The translations under genes and the position numbers were made by a program. Below, piece by piece: positions 8,801 through 15,522 of a stretch of 21,861 nucleotides of DNA. How positions within the stretch are numbered: the stretch's first letter is position 1; each line of letters begins with the position of its first letter. Source of the stretch: a virus; IMG/VR virus record IMGVR_UViG_3300028393_000373, positions 1-21,861 of that record; one strand, 5' to 3'. The notes beneath the pieces are model-generated. The model did no database searches, was not told the origin of the DNA, and worked only from the letters and a program-made list of their open reading frames with translations.

Positions 8801-11046
8801 TTGGACCATCAATTAGCATTGCTCCTTTAAATAGATTTCATGTAGATAGTGGAGGAGATGTAATTAGAGGAATTTATCCTACTGAAGCAGCTTTTCAAGA
8901 AACTAATAATATGCGTTGGACAGGACAAGAGGATTATTTTAATTTATATAATAATCCTTCTTATTATAGACCTATGACACCTGATGAATTGAGTCAATAT
9001 ACTCAACTTAGAGCACTTCAACCAGTTTATCAACATGATCATTATTTTCCTTATGAAAGAAAAGATATTTATCACACTGGGTATATTGATTTATATGATG
9101 CTCCTAAACAAAAAGTAATCTTTGATAAAAATGCTCCTCCTGTTACTCAAAAGAAAAGTATAAAACCTTTACATCCAAAACAACATAGTGTTGAAATTAT
9201 AGACCCTATAAAAAGAAAAGAATTAAATCTTACAGATTTAGCTCTTCCTACAGAAGAATATGATATGCAACCTGTTCGTGATGTAGCTCCTCAAGGTTCT
9301 TCACAACTTACATTAAGAATGGTTCCTAATCCTAAGTTTAATGTTGGTTCAGGTAAAAGAAGTAAAGAACCTATAGTTGATCAATTAGGAAATCCTAGAA
9401 ATGTATTTTATAATAGAGATAAGGTAATTGGAAAAGAAGAGTATAATAAGTTATGGGATGAGCAAAATAAATTTGCTCAAGGTGGTCCTGTAATGTACAA
9501 TGCAGGTTCTACTGTATGGACTAATCAAGATACACCTCTTTGGGCTGCTGGTACTTCTACTCCAACTGCTACTCAACACTTTAGAAATACAGGTAGTTTA
9601 AATACTAGTAAATATAAAATAGGTGATGTAATACCTACAGGTATGAATTATAAAACTCCATCTTCAGGTACACATGATTATAATCAAGATGTACAACCTC
9701 CTAAAAAAATGGTTTTACATGCACCTGATACTACTATAATGGCTAAACATGGAGGACAAATAAAGAAACATGTAAATAGTCCTAGAGTACATGGTAATCC
9801 TGTTAATCCTAGTGGAATGAGTGAAGGTCCTTCTATGCAAAGAGGCGGAATGATGTTTGCAGATGGAGGAGGAATACAAGATATAATTAATCAACAATTA
9901 AATCAAAGTAGACCTCAAAGAGATGTAACTACCATTACACCAAAAAATTTAATTGCAGAATCTGTAGCTAAAGATATTGCAACATATGGTAGTGTTGAAA
10001 AAGCAGCTCAAGCAAAAGCTATTAAGAAATCACAAGCTGCTCAAAAAGAATCTACTATATCTACTCCTAAAATTGGACAGGGTAATTATGAATATTATAA
10101 TCCTGCACAAGGTGAATTTAGAGATGATACTAAGATAGCACCTGAAGGTTCAACTAGAGCAACGACTCAAGATTATCTGAATAAAGCAAATATGTTTATG
10201 GGATTTGGTTTAAATCCTGCAGCTAAATTTGCATATAATGCATTTGTCAGTGGACCTGCTCAATCTGCAATCAATCTTTCAAATACTGCTATGGGTAATA
10301 GACCTATAAGAGGTAATGAAGATTTTGCAAATTTTGGATGGGATGTTGCTAATGTTCTTCCATATGTTGAAGGTGTTACAAGTGGAGGAAAAAATCTTTT
10401 TAATGCAGGTAAAAATCTTTTTAGAGGAGCACGAAATGCTAATAATGCAATTTCAAAAACTAATCTTATTACTGATGAATTAGGAGTAAAGAGTGTTATA
10501 AATAATGCAGCAAAAGATAGATATTTTAAAGATATACAATTAGCAAAAGATGTACCTCCTGTTAGCACAAGAGAACCTAAATTCTATGAATATGGTACTA
10601 AGGAATTTGATCAAAGTTTATTAGACAGCCACTTTGCAGGTGAAAATGCTGCATTTAATATGGAAAATAATGGTTATGAATTTGACAATTATTTACAAGC
10701 AAAAGAAATAAATCCAATTTTACAGGAAGAGATGTTGCAAAGAGGGTTACTTAAAGAGTCTATAAAAAAACAACTTGGATTTCCAATTTCTGAAGCTGCT
10801 GATTTTAATTTAACTGATCCATTTAGTCCTTATAAAAACATATTTAATACATATGATCCTTTTTCAAAATATGGTTTATTTAATTTTGATGATGATGTTT
10901 TAAATATGCTTGAAAAAACAACATATAATCCAGCAAGAAATAAACAGTTTTGGCAAGAGTCTTTAAATAAAACCCCTCGTATGAATAAAATGGGTGGCTA
11001 CATACAAAATAATAACTCAAACACTTGGTTAGATCAATATAATTAA
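5815..11046 (+). CDS. Virion cargo protein with N-terminal T4-type lysozyme and zincin-like domain
   Basis: This is a 1743-aa mosaic. Residues about 20-172 are a GH24 lysozyme: E30, D39 and T45 have exactly the 9- and 6-residue spacing of the T4 lysozyme triad E11-D20-T26, inside YRDNRGYLTIGHG. It should cut peptidoglycan during entry. Residues 351-355 are HEGYH, an HExxH zinc-protease motif, with E398 (ALENQVS) as a possible third ligand. Residues about 520-548 hold a basic GLWDNIRA...KIKK segment. Residues about 718-1226 are two diverged tandem copies of one module. Gly-Gly motifs recur from residue 294 onward. Residues about 1450-1560 are Ala/Gly-rich and partly hydrophobic, and the extreme C-terminus again carries MGGY. 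The ATG lies 1 nt after the previous stop, with no Shine-Dalgarno sequence. Position after the muzzle gene suggests an ejected internal protein. Catalytic activity of the zincin part is unproven. Confidence 0.8.
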   Translation: MATQNKPAPKPRVDSDEKIKNFAIETGSYESFKPKVYRDNRGYLTIGHGFNLDDAGTTAFLKNQGYNVNDLRSGKAALNKKESTDLLNLLFARSYDQARNFVPNFDTLPEKARYVLADMTYNMGLSKLAKFKQMKAAFENNNFNEAAKQLKDSDYYDQVGRRSRAHYNELLDLTAKTEPQLGFVPNFPVLEYTDKGLTPKWVNYPAQIGPTQDNATYLDTQPSEESVLQPKIDALGWDGFHYVKKENLPKKVEPTMWQSTKEAVKGWLNDFEDNTSNTTPNPNDTPIPPIFKRGGKISKESNSPTYNPLDDPRNKPTVYFSKDRSNYDPLSNNIYFNPNNNPWNPEDILKHEGYHWAQNMYGDLQAPDLYPGPLRKPQTPTNPNTSLIPDYYNRAALENQVSLNYMKEGRNAYVDEKGKSLMPDDVVVPSSPSLQFIPNDVIWRGVRTDNRPYNEYTHIPGADALRYNTPDTIEGDAKYYEDTEPISNKPIMGIYGLEDTLGYKHGGLIKRADGSYSRRGLWDNIRANRGSGRKPTAEMLRQERKIKKHADGGWVNMYANGSTVKGNKPPQKTLKQSLLNYKEGADENKFELLDPTGILSWDDAAKGYDSWQKSGRTLPTLSEGLDMFSAIPIFGKAKQVEMGMKEAANASKWAIDWWKAYHAADYLRDEYNDKIKKHDDGSWVTDSSIPTPTTPSYYPAGEDRTLTNYQMGTLKAPMYASGGGVKPIYVTSKNDPRLKAYNDSLSLYKENFNQLRSEKLDFTPKFLKRIPFNIKNDNMYAKDFFERNDMWDRRSQGEVYPEKIKPIYFDINQIGDQTQHSAYYKKPVQPIIYRKEEDIKPITSGVTKAENVAFPTYEEELKPMAPIPQEAVRRMFNPAFDFNIDFMPNRTKEAVVDQAGNPRYKYYNQDNVISESEYNNLMKKADGGSIMYGPGGGVQPFITSDPNLYKQRLQAYNDSVYTHNLGLANLNYAQNQLKQNVDKFNAQLPSAFGHIIGPSISIAPLNRFHVDSGGDVIRGIYPTEAAFQETNNMRWTGQEDYFNLYNNPSYYRPMTPDELSQYTQLRALQPVYQHDHYFPYERKDIYHTGYIDLYDAPKQKVIFDKNAPPVTQKKSIKPLHPKQHSVEIIDPIKRKELNLTDLALPTEEYDMQPVRDVAPQGSSQLTLRMVPNPKFNVGSGKRSKEPIVDQLGNPRNVFYNRDKVIGKEEYNKLWDEQNKFAQGGPVMYNAGSTVWTNQDTPLWAAGTSTPTATQHFRNTGSLNTSKYKIGDVIPTGMNYKTPSSGTHDYNQDVQPPKKMVLHAPDTTIMAKHGGQIKKHVNSPRVHGNPVNPSGMSEGPSMQRGGMMFADGGGIQDIINQQLNQSRPQRDVTTITPKNLIAESVAKDIATYGSVEKAAQAKAIKKSQAAQKESTISTPKIGQGNYEYYNPAQGEFRDDTKIAPEGSTRATTQDYLNKANMFMGFGLNPAAKFAYNAFVSGPAQSAINLSNTAMGNRPIRGNEDFANFGWDVANVLPYVEGVTSGGKNLFNAGKNLFRGARNANNAISKTNLITDELGVKSVINNAAKDRYFKDIQLAKDVPPVSTREPKFYEYGTKEFDQSLLDSHFAGENAAFNMENNGYEFDNYLQAKEINPILQEEMLQRGLLKESIKKQLGFPISEAADFNLTDPFSPYKNIFNTYDPFSKYGLFNFDDDVLNMLEKTTYNPARNKQFWQESLNKTPRMNKMGGYIQNNNSNTWLDQYN
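5872..6330 (+). other. GH24 (T4-type) lysozyme domain within the 1743-aa protein
   Basis: The domain covers roughly residues 20-172 of the host protein. The core matches T4 lysozyme position by position: E30/E11, Y37/Y18, D39/D20, G42/G23, Y43/Y24, T45/T26, then I-G and G49/G30. One visible difference is Phe at residue 50 where T4 lysozyme has His31. The segment 'YVLADMTYNMGLSKLAKFKQM' (about residues 117-137) fits the helical lobe of the fold. The domain is intact, so it is predicted to be an active N-acetylmuramidase carried in the virion. It has no signal peptide or holin partner nearby, which argues against a role as the lysis endolysin. Confidence 0.88.
6748..7068 (+). other. HExxH zincin-like segment within the 1743-aa protein
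   Basis: HEGYH is encoded at 6865-6879 (residues 351-355), preceded by a segment ending NPEDILK, in the layout seen in metallopeptidase active-site helices. A candidate third zinc ligand, E398 (codon at 7006), lies 43 residues after the second His in AALENQVS. The segment is short, about 105 residues, so it could be a minimal protease domain or a degenerate one. The substrate is unknown; processing of the host polypeptide or of neighbouring virion proteins is a guess. Confidence 0.5.
7372..7506 (+). other. Basic GLWDNIRA...KIKKHADGG module with the Gly-Gly joint
   Basis: About 30 strongly basic residues run from GLWDNIRA through GSGRKPT to KIKKHADGG, and the full joint motif follows as ADGGWVNMYANGSTV (7462-7506). 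I recall similar 'LWDNIR...' segments as short stand-alone modules in unrelated phage virion proteins; that is memory, not a search result. The function is unknown. Net positive charge would suit contact with DNA or with an acidic lumen. Confidence 0.5.
7966..8604 (+). repeat. Diverged tandem protein repeat, copy 1 (213 aa)
   Basis: The copy starts with MYASGGGV, followed shortly by DPRLKAYNDS. It ends with VVDQAGNPRYKYYNQDNVI, EYNNLMKK and ADGGSI. The two ends match copy 2 clearly while the middle is poorly conserved. The matching parts use different codons, so this is an old duplication kept at protein level rather than a recent DNA repeat. Confidence 0.72.
8605..9492 (+). repeat. Diverged tandem protein repeat, copy 2 (296 aa)
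   Basis: The copy starts with MYGPGGGV, followed by a segment containing TSDPN and LQAYNDS. It ends with IVDQLGNPRNVFYNRDKVI, EYNKLWDE and AQGGPV. It is about 83 residues longer than copy 1. The extra length is a Tyr/Pro/His-rich middle, roughly residues 1010-1110, with no match in copy 1. The next motif (MYNAGSTV) begins directly after it, so copies are bounded on both sides by the same Gly-Gly/Met-Tyr joint. Confidence 0.72.
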
Positions 11047-11071
11047 TTAATTTTATAAATTATTTTATCCT
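11047..11071 (+). promoter_or_regulatory. 25-nt A/T-only-like leader before the 785-aa gene
   Basis: This is the longest gap between genes in the window. It is almost pure A/T, with three C/T bases just before the ATG, and has no Shine-Dalgarno sequence. No Bacteroidota -7 box (TAnnTTTG) is seen. It may serve only as an unstructured translation-initiation leader. A weak 6-bp A/T palindrome at 11048-11062 is expected by chance at this composition. Confidence 0.25.
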
Positions 11072-13429
11072 ATGAATAAAGCACAACAAATGCTAGCTAA
11101 GGCTGGCTTCCCTGATACAGCAGCAGGAAGAGCTGCTTTTCATAAACAATATCCTACTCCTGAATCTTTTTTTCAAGTCCATGGTGACCAAGATAATGAC
11201 ATGAATTCAGAACCTGATATGGACTCTGATGATATGTATAAATCAGGTGGTGGTATTCATATTAAGCCTTCTCATAAGGGAAGGTTTACTGCATATAAAC
11301 AACGTACAGGTAAAACTACTGAAGAAGCTTTACATTCTAAAGACCCACATGTTAGACAAATGGCTAACTTTGCTCGTAATGCAGCTAAGTGGAAACATGA
11401 AGATGGAGGACCTGTAATGTATGCTGATGGAGGTAAACTTCCTGAAAGTGTGCTTCGTAGTAGACTTGAATCTCACATGAGTCCTAATGAAGCTCAAAAC
11501 TATATTGATAGTTATGGTCATGGAGGTGTAGTAGATGTATATCAATTAATGGGTATGCCTACTCCTTCTATGTATGGATATGGAAGTCATATAACTCATT
11601 ATAGTCCTTCTTATAATTTTGGCCATGTTCAAAGTGCTAATAATACTTATAGACATGGCTATGCTAATGGAGGTCATGTAGGTATGTATAACTTTGGTTC
11701 TACTATTAAAGATATAGGAGCAGCTGCTTATGGAGTAGGAGAAGCTACTTTAGATACTGCTACTATGGGTCTTACAGATCAATTAACTGATGCAGGATAT
11801 AAAGGATTACAAAAAATAGGTGGTACTACAGATCCTAATAAATTAAAAAAACAAAACCTTTTACATGGCGCAGGTGAAGTAGCAGGAGCTGTTGTAGGTG
11901 GAGTAGCTACAGGTAATGTATCAGGTGCTTTTAATCAAGGACTAAAAGGTGCTAATGATGTTATTCAAAATACTAATATGAATGAGAATGACAAAGCTAA
12001 TTGGAGTACAGGTATTAATATGGGTAGAATGGCTACTCAATTTATAGGTGGTAATCCACTTAAAAGTGGAAGTCCTGGTCAAAGTGTAACACCTGGTGGT
12101 ACTAATTTTGGTACAGGTATGCCTGGTGGAAATTTAAGTAATTATGGAATTGGCTTTGCAGCTATGGGTGGTGCAGTTAATGCACCTAACATGATGAAGT
12201 ATGCACAAGGAGGTATGACTCCTGCTACAGAAATTAATGTAGAAAAAGGAGAGTTGCTTGTAAATAAAGATGGTAAAATTTTAACAGAATATAAAAGTAA
12301 TAACATGGTTCCACATCCTGAAGGTGGAGGTATGGACCCAAGAGGTACAGTACCTGCACAAGAAGGTCAATTTGTTATTACTAAAAGATTATCTCCTAGT
12401 TATAAAGCTGCTATGACTAATAATGATAAGTTATATGCAGATGCAATGCGTAATAATATTGCCTTTGATAAACAAAGAAAAGAAGCTAAACAACAAGCTG
12501 AAGAACAATTAATGGCGCAAAAAGCTAGTAAAGCTTATGGTAGATTTATGGCTAAGTATGGTGGGTATGTTCCTAAAATGGATGGAGGAAGTACTGTTGC
12601 TCCTATATTTGGAGAAGGTTATAATAATCCTGAAGCTCAACAAAATGAATATTTAGGATTAGATATTATTAATAAAACAAATAATAATATTATTCCAACA
12701 GGACAAGATGGTACACCTACTCCTTCTTGGTTTGCTAGAAATCAAGGAGATTTAAAAACTATAGGTGGTGAAGCTTTAATGTATGGCCCAGGTATTTATA
12801 ATATGGCTCGTAGCTTTGGTAAACCATTTCAAATGAATGCTGCAGATTATCAACTTAAAGGTAGAGTTAATCCTTATGAAGAAGAATATAGACCTGATTA
12901 TAGAACTTATAATGCAGCTGTAGCTAACTTAAATAGAATGCCTAATTCAGGTAATTTAGCAGCTAGAACTAACTTATTTAATGCTATGCAACAACAACAA
13001 GATGATGCTAGATATAAAATTAGTTTAGCTAATGCTCAAAGAAAAATGAGTGCTCAACAAGCTAACTTAGGAATAGAAGGTCAGAACTTAAATACTGCTA
13101 TGCAACTTGCTCAATTTAATGAACAAAATAGAGCTGCTAAACGTAATATGTTAGGTCAAGGTATAAGTGATTTAAGTAATATTGCACAGTTTGAAAAAAC
13201 TAATGCAATGACAGGTAATGCATTAGGAAGTATTATGCAACATTATACTGTACTTCCTGATGGTACTATGATTCCTAAAGGTGGTTATAACCCAGCAGGT
13301 TATAGTCCAATCTATAATCAAAGTAATACTCCAATTACTAATTCTAATGACCCTAATTTAATATCTCCTAATAGATACTCAGGAGGAATAAATTTTACTC
13401 CTACAAAACCAAGCTTTAGAAATAAATAA
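11072..13429 (+). CDS. Probable internal virion (cargo) protein rich in Gly-Gly joint motifs
   Basis: This 785-aa protein has no recognised enzyme domain. In order: an N-terminal helical segment (AGFPDTAAGRAAFHKQYPTP, residues 12-31); an IHIKPSHKGRFT to KWKHEDGG module (about residues 62-113) of a type I recall in other phage virion proteins; several Gly-Gly/Met-Tyr joints; an Ala/Gly-rich hydrophobic stretch with GxxxG spacing (about residues 266-293); a compact segment beginning VEKGELLV and ending EGQFVITKR (about 390-440) with HPEGGG between; two more joints near residue 500; and a Gln/Asn/Ala-rich, probably helical, C-terminal third (about 610-720). It follows the lysozyme-cargo gene by 25 nt and shares its joint motifs, which suggests a joint role in the particle. 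No signal peptide or classical transmembrane helix is seen. The start choice is supported by the first in-frame ATG after the gap. Confidence 0.75.
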   Translation: MNKAQQMLAKAGFPDTAAGRAAFHKQYPTPESFFQVHGDQDNDMNSEPDMDSDDMYKSGGGIHIKPSHKGRFTAYKQRTGKTTEEALHSKDPHVRQMANFARNAAKWKHEDGGPVMYADGGKLPESVLRSRLESHMSPNEAQNYIDSYGHGGVVDVYQLMGMPTPSMYGYGSHITHYSPSYNFGHVQSANNTYRHGYANGGHVGMYNFGSTIKDIGAAAYGVGEATLDTATMGLTDQLTDAGYKGLQKIGGTTDPNKLKKQNLLHGAGEVAGAVVGGVATGNVSGAFNQGLKGANDVIQNTNMNENDKANWSTGINMGRMATQFIGGNPLKSGSPGQSVTPGGTNFGTGMPGGNLSNYGIGFAAMGGAVNAPNMMKYAQGGMTPATEINVEKGELLVNKDGKILTEYKSNNMVPHPEGGGMDPRGTVPAQEGQFVITKRLSPSYKAAMTNNDKLYADAMRNNIAFDKQRKEAKQQAEEQLMAQKASKAYGRFMAKYGGYVPKMDGGSTVAPIFGEGYNNPEAQQNEYLGLDIINKTNNNIIPTGQDGTPTPSWFARNQGDLKTIGGEALMYGPGIYNMARSFGKPFQMNAADYQLKGRVNPYEEEYRPDYRTYNAAVANLNRMPNSGNLAARTNLFNAMQQQQDDARYKISLANAQRKMSAQQANLGIEGQNLNTAMQLAQFNEQNRAAKRNMLGQGISDLSNIAQFEKTNAMTGNALGSIMQHYTVLPDGTMIPKGGYNPAGYSPIYNQSNTPITNSNDPNLISPNRYSGGINFTPTKPSFRNK
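11255..11440 (+). other. IHIKPS...KWKHEDGG module followed by the Gly-Gly joint
   Basis: This module spans residues about 62-123. It opens with IHIKPSHKGRFT, continues through a TGK-TEEALHSKDP segment to ANFARNAAKWKHEDGG, and runs straight into the joint GGPVMYADGGKL. The basic, helical look and the terminal KH-x-DGG parallel the GLWDNIRA module in the upstream gene, although the two sequences are otherwise unrelated. I recall this family of segments as widespread in tailed-phage virion proteins; role unknown. Confidence 0.5.
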
Positions 13430-13431
13430 TT

Positions 13432-15510
13432 ATGGCTATATCAATATGGGATAAACCAGCTGAACTTAAATTAACACCTCTACCTTTTGAGGCATTAATG
13501 CAAGCTGGTTTAATGAAAGAAAAACAATATTCAGAAGGTGAAGCTTTAGAAGGTTCTTTAAATGATGAACTTGCTAAGATTGGTAGTATAGATATTGATA
13601 CTCCTGATAAAATAGCTGAGTTACAAAAGTATAAACAAGGTATTAATACTATTGTAGATAAATACAAAGGAGATTATGGTGCAATGTCTTCTGCATTTAA
13701 ACAATTGCAGAAAGATTTTAACTATAATAAAAACTATGGTAAGTTATCAGGTATTATAAATAGATATAACAAAAGAGTAGAAAGTGTTAATGCTAAAGTA
13801 GAAGCTAATAAAGAATGGATAAAGAGTAATGGAGAAAGAGGAATGAGTCCTGAAGATGTTGATGCAGCTCAAAAAGCAGAAGATGCTAATCAAGCTCCAT
13901 TAACTCAAAACCTTAGATTAGGTACATGGACTGGTTATAGAGCTGAAGACCCTAGAAATAGTATTAATTATAATACTGTAGCTTTAAAATATTCTGATAA
14001 AATTACTCCTGAAGTATTACGTCTTGAGGCAAAAAATAGAGGTTTACATGATGCAGGATATGGTTATCTTAAAAGTGATGATGGTACAATAAAAATATCT
14101 CCAGCTAATTTTAGAGCTCAAGTTATTGCAGATGCAATGAAGAATGATGAAGTAGTAAAAAATTATACAGCATGGCGTAATAGAATTACAGGTACAAATG
14201 ATAAAATATCTCAAATTGTAGGTAGTCCTGATAATAACTTTACAGGTATAGATTTAGAATCAGGTTTAGCTATTTCAAGAAATCCTAAAATTGCTAATAC
14301 ATTATTTGATGAATTATATCATAAACCTATTTATGATGCAGCTCGTTCTATAGGTAGTTTAACTAGAGTGTATGAAGAGAATTTAAAAACTGATTATCAC
14401 TTAAATGAAATAGCTAAAGAGCAAAGAGCTGCTCAAAAAGAAGCTGCTAATCAACCATATGAATATGCTATGGCAGGTTCATCTAATTCTATAAAAGACC
14501 TTACAGGTTTATCAAGTGATGACTTTAGTGTTATTCCTGTAGGTACTAAAGTAAATACAGCCCCTTTAATTAACCCAGACGGTTCAATAAGTATTAATGC
14601 TTTAAGAAGTCCTTCAGGACAAAACTTAAACATTAAAACAGTTACTACTCCTACTCCTAAAGTTGATGCTAATAATTTCCAAGGAGTTGAAAGAAATGGG
14701 TTTACTAATTTATTAAGAACATTAGCTTATATGAAACCTAATGATCAGTATGTTCAAGATGTTTATAATAAGTATAAAAATGGAGAAAAGCTTACTAATC
14801 AAGAAATGTTAGATACTTATCCTCATGTACAAAAAATAGCTGAGGCTGCTAATAAGTTAAGTATGGCTAATACTAATGTAAGTAATATAATAGATAATAA
14901 AGAAAGAGCAGCTATAAATCAATTACTTGGAACTAAAGGTGATGAAGTTGTTACAGTAAAACAATTAGGTACAGGTAATATAGGTAACTTAGAAATTTAT
15001 GATGTAGCTAATCATAAAACTATTAATGCTTCACAATTAAAAGCTAATCATATTATGAACCCTGATTCTCAAGTTAGTATTCAAGGTAAAATAAATGGTC
15101 CTAATGCTTATAGTATTTTAACAGGAAATAAGAAGTATGCTAATGGTTATCAATTGTTTATAGATGGTAAAGAATATATCATAGAAGCACCTCTTGAATG
15201 GAAAGACCCTAAAATGGCTATCCCTGCTCTTATGAAACAAAATGAAGCAGCTAATTATGCAGCTGTAGTTCAACCAGGTGTAGTATTAGCTGAAAATTTT
15301 GAAGGTATAGATTATGATTATAAGTTTACAGAAGACCCTAAAAATGCTGATCAAGGTTTATATACAGTAAACATTAAACCTGTAAAAGATGAATCTGCTG
15401 CAGCTAAGAGTTATAGAGAAGCTGTTCTTAATACACCTTTACCAAGTGCTAAAGATGTAACAGGAATTTTATTAGAGTATTATAAAATTATCAATACACC
15501 AACTAAATAA
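13432..15510 (+). CDS. Probable internal virion protein, function unknown
   Basis: This 692-aa protein starts MAISIWDKPAELKLTPLPF, with an ATG 2 nt after the previous TAA and no Shine-Dalgarno sequence. Residues about 20-150 are charged and probably helical or coiled-coil (an LQKYKQGINTIVDKYKGDYG segment, then an Asn/Lys-rich stretch). The middle contains TGIDLESGLAISRNPK and an Asn/Thr-rich region. Residues about 490-600 look mixed alpha/beta. No signal peptide, transmembrane helix, metal site or nuclease/protease motif is visible, and the Gly-Gly joint motif of the two preceding genes is absent. In crAss-like phages a protein with this kind of N-terminus (short hydrophobic 'LPF' then long helices) commonly precedes the giant virion proteins, so a cargo or structural role is likely from context. 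I cannot name a domain. Confidence 0.7.
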   Translation: MAISIWDKPAELKLTPLPFEALMQAGLMKEKQYSEGEALEGSLNDELAKIGSIDIDTPDKIAELQKYKQGINTIVDKYKGDYGAMSSAFKQLQKDFNYNKNYGKLSGIINRYNKRVESVNAKVEANKEWIKSNGERGMSPEDVDAAQKAEDANQAPLTQNLRLGTWTGYRAEDPRNSINYNTVALKYSDKITPEVLRLEAKNRGLHDAGYGYLKSDDGTIKISPANFRAQVIADAMKNDEVVKNYTAWRNRITGTNDKISQIVGSPDNNFTGIDLESGLAISRNPKIANTLFDELYHKPIYDAARSIGSLTRVYEENLKTDYHLNEIAKEQRAAQKEAANQPYEYAMAGSSNSIKDLTGLSSDDFSVIPVGTKVNTAPLINPDGSISINALRSPSGQNLNIKTVTTPTPKVDANNFQGVERNGFTNLLRTLAYMKPNDQYVQDVYNKYKNGEKLTNQEMLDTYPHVQKIAEAANKLSMANTNVSNIIDNKERAAINQLLGTKGDEVVTVKQLGTGNIGNLEIYDVANHKTINASQLKANHIMNPDSQVSIQGKINGPNAYSILTGNKKYANGYQLFIDGKEYIIEAPLEWKDPKMAIPALMKQNEAANYAAVVQPGVVLAENFEGIDYDYKFTEDPKNADQGLYTVNIKPVKDESAAAKSYREAVLNTPLPSAKDVTGILLEYYKIINTPTK

Positions 15511-15522
15511 TTATATTAACAT

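Noticed and set aside
11048-11062. Inverted repeat TAATTT-TAT-AAATTA as a possible terminator
   Set aside because: Only 6 A/T pairs, no G/C stem, expected by chance in this composition; the neighbouring genes look co-transcribed.
11229-11417. Nested + strand frame in the 785-aa gene
   Set aside because: Out-of-frame overlap inside a clearly coding region, with no start signal and no recognisable protein features.
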